A stretch of 13,938 nucleotides of DNA from JBHHZM01 sp046758065. Lineage in GTDB: Bacteria > Pseudomonadota > Alphaproteobacteria > JAAXGF01. The notes under the pieces were generated by a model. The model had not been told where the DNA came from, did not search any database, and saw only the letters and a list, made by a program, of their open reading frames with translations. The stretch covers positions 1 through 13,938 of the forward strand of contig JBHHZM010000082.1 of NCBI GenBank assembly GCA_046758065.1. Reading direction: 5' to 3'. The position numbers and the translations under genes are program-made. This document shows, piece by piece, positions 13,269 to 13,938 of this stretch; the stretch's first letter is position 1, and each line of letters starts with the position of its first letter.

Positions 13269-13938
13269 ATGATGGACGTTGAAGCAACCGTACGCGCGGA
13301 AGGTCGCGACGAACTCGTCAAACAAGTGCGCGCCAAGATCAACGAGCTTGGCATCACGTATATCTACTACCAATTCATTTCTGTTACGGGTCGCGTCGTC
13401 GGCAAGGGCATCCCGGCCGATCACTGGGAACGGATCGCCGAGCGCGGCTTTCAGCTCGTCTACGGTTCGACCGCCAACCTGTTCATCGATCGCCACGGCA
13501 ACTACATCGGCTACGGTCCCGAGGCGTGGGAGCTGATCGGCATTCCCGACCCCGAGACGTTCTGCCAGCTACCCTGGGACAAGCGCGTCGCTCGCGTCTT
13601 CTGCACCTGTTTCCGCAATCGCGAGGAACAGGTCAATCCCGGCGGCCACCTGACCTCGGACTGCCGAGGCAATCTCAAGCGCATCCACGCCTGGTTCAAG
13701 GACAAGCACGACGGGCTGCATCTGCGTCACGGCGCCGAACCCGAGATGATGTGGCTCAAGAAAGGCGAAGACGGCCTTCCCGACGGCGGATTTTCCAAAC
13801 CCAACTGCTACCATATCGACCAGTTCGAATCCCTGCGCCCGGTGTTCATGAAGGCGATCGAATACTCGCAGGCGATGGGCCTCGACATGATCCAGGGCGA
13901 CCACGAGGACGCGCCCGGCCAGCTCGAGCTCAACTGGA
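13269..13938 (+). CDS. Glutamine synthetase family ligase, N-terminal part (truncated by window end)
   Basis: The frame runs open from ATG 13269 (or the adjacent ATG 13272) to the window edge, giving 223 codons. A strong ribosome site, AAGGGAGG (13254-13261), sits 7 nt upstream. The N-terminal part resembles the GS beta-grasp domain. 'GAEPEMMWL' then matches the first metal-binding Glu motif of the catalytic domain, and 'GDHEDAPGQLELNW' matches the second ('hE..pgQ.E.n'), so the ligase core looks intact so far. The family joins ammonia or an amine to the gamma-carboxylate of glutamate with ATP. The sequence is not the housekeeping GlnA type. With an amine-oxidising flavoprotein upstream it may make a gamma-glutamyl-amide such as gamma-glutamylmethylamide or gamma-glutamylputrescine. 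The substrate remains inferred. Confidence 0.85.
   Translation, partial: MMDVEATVRAEGRDELVKQVRAKINELGITYIYYQFISVTGRVVGKGIPADHWERIAERGFQLVYGSTANLFIDRHGNYIGYGPEAWELIGIPDPETFCQLPWDKRVARVFCTCFRNREEQVNPGGHLTSDCRGNLKRIHAWFKDKHDGLHLRHGAEPEMMWLKKGEDGLPDGGFSKPNCYHIDQFESLRPVFMKAIEYSQAMGLDMIQGDHEDAPGQLELNW

Noticed and set aside
1..13938. CRISPR arrays, tRNA or rRNA genes, and integrase or transposase genes
   Set aside because: I looked for regularly spaced repeats, tRNA-like ends and recombinase motifs on both strands and found none that hold up.

Overview
The window is a very GC-rich bacterial chromosome segment, most likely from an alphaproteobacterium of Rhodospirillales type. Supporting signs are strong G/C bias at third codon positions, a class I (archaeal-type) lysyl-tRNA synthetase, and promoters that look like TTGGAA-N17-TAAGCT rather than the E. 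coli consensus. This placement is an inference from sequence style; no rRNA or other marker gene is present.

Layout. (1) 2-331: C-terminal end of a subtilisin-like serine protease. (2) 331-491: a 161-bp element with 23-bp perfect terminal inverted repeats, MITE-like, starting at the protease stop codon. (3) 568-1425: a class IV aminotransferase of branched-chain type. (4) 1721-4785: two translationally coupled MutS-family ATPase genes (ATGA overlap) of almost equal length, both lacking the mismatch-recognition domain and visibly less GC-rich than their neighbours. (5) 4796-6382, minus strand: class I LysRS, convergent with the MutS pair and divergent from (6). (6) 6495-9242: a DinG/XPD-type iron-sulfur helicase. 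(7) 9404-9808: a TerB-like small protein. (8) 9833-11043: a pteridine-reductase-type SDR followed by dihydroneopterin aldolase (folB), a pterin/folate unit. (9) 11044-11854: about 810 bp without a convincing gene. It holds an AT-rich core with a perfect DnaA box, a nested stem-loop, a promoter with a perfect TTGACA, and a GntR/FadR-type operator. (10) 11855-13192: a DAO-family FAD oxidoreductase, then from 13269 to beyond the window end a glutamine-synthetase-like ligase. These two look like one operon for amine or gamma-glutamyl-amide metabolism.

The most unusual content is the MutS-like pair. The two proteins are homologous to each other, but only the second keeps the His of the MutS THYHEL-type motif, and both have Asn-Glu where MutS has Asp-Glu in Walker B. 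This suggests an asymmetric heterodimeric ATPase rather than classical mismatch repair. The second point of interest is the regulatory region 11044-11854, whose DnaA-box cluster and operator are not explained by any gene inside it.
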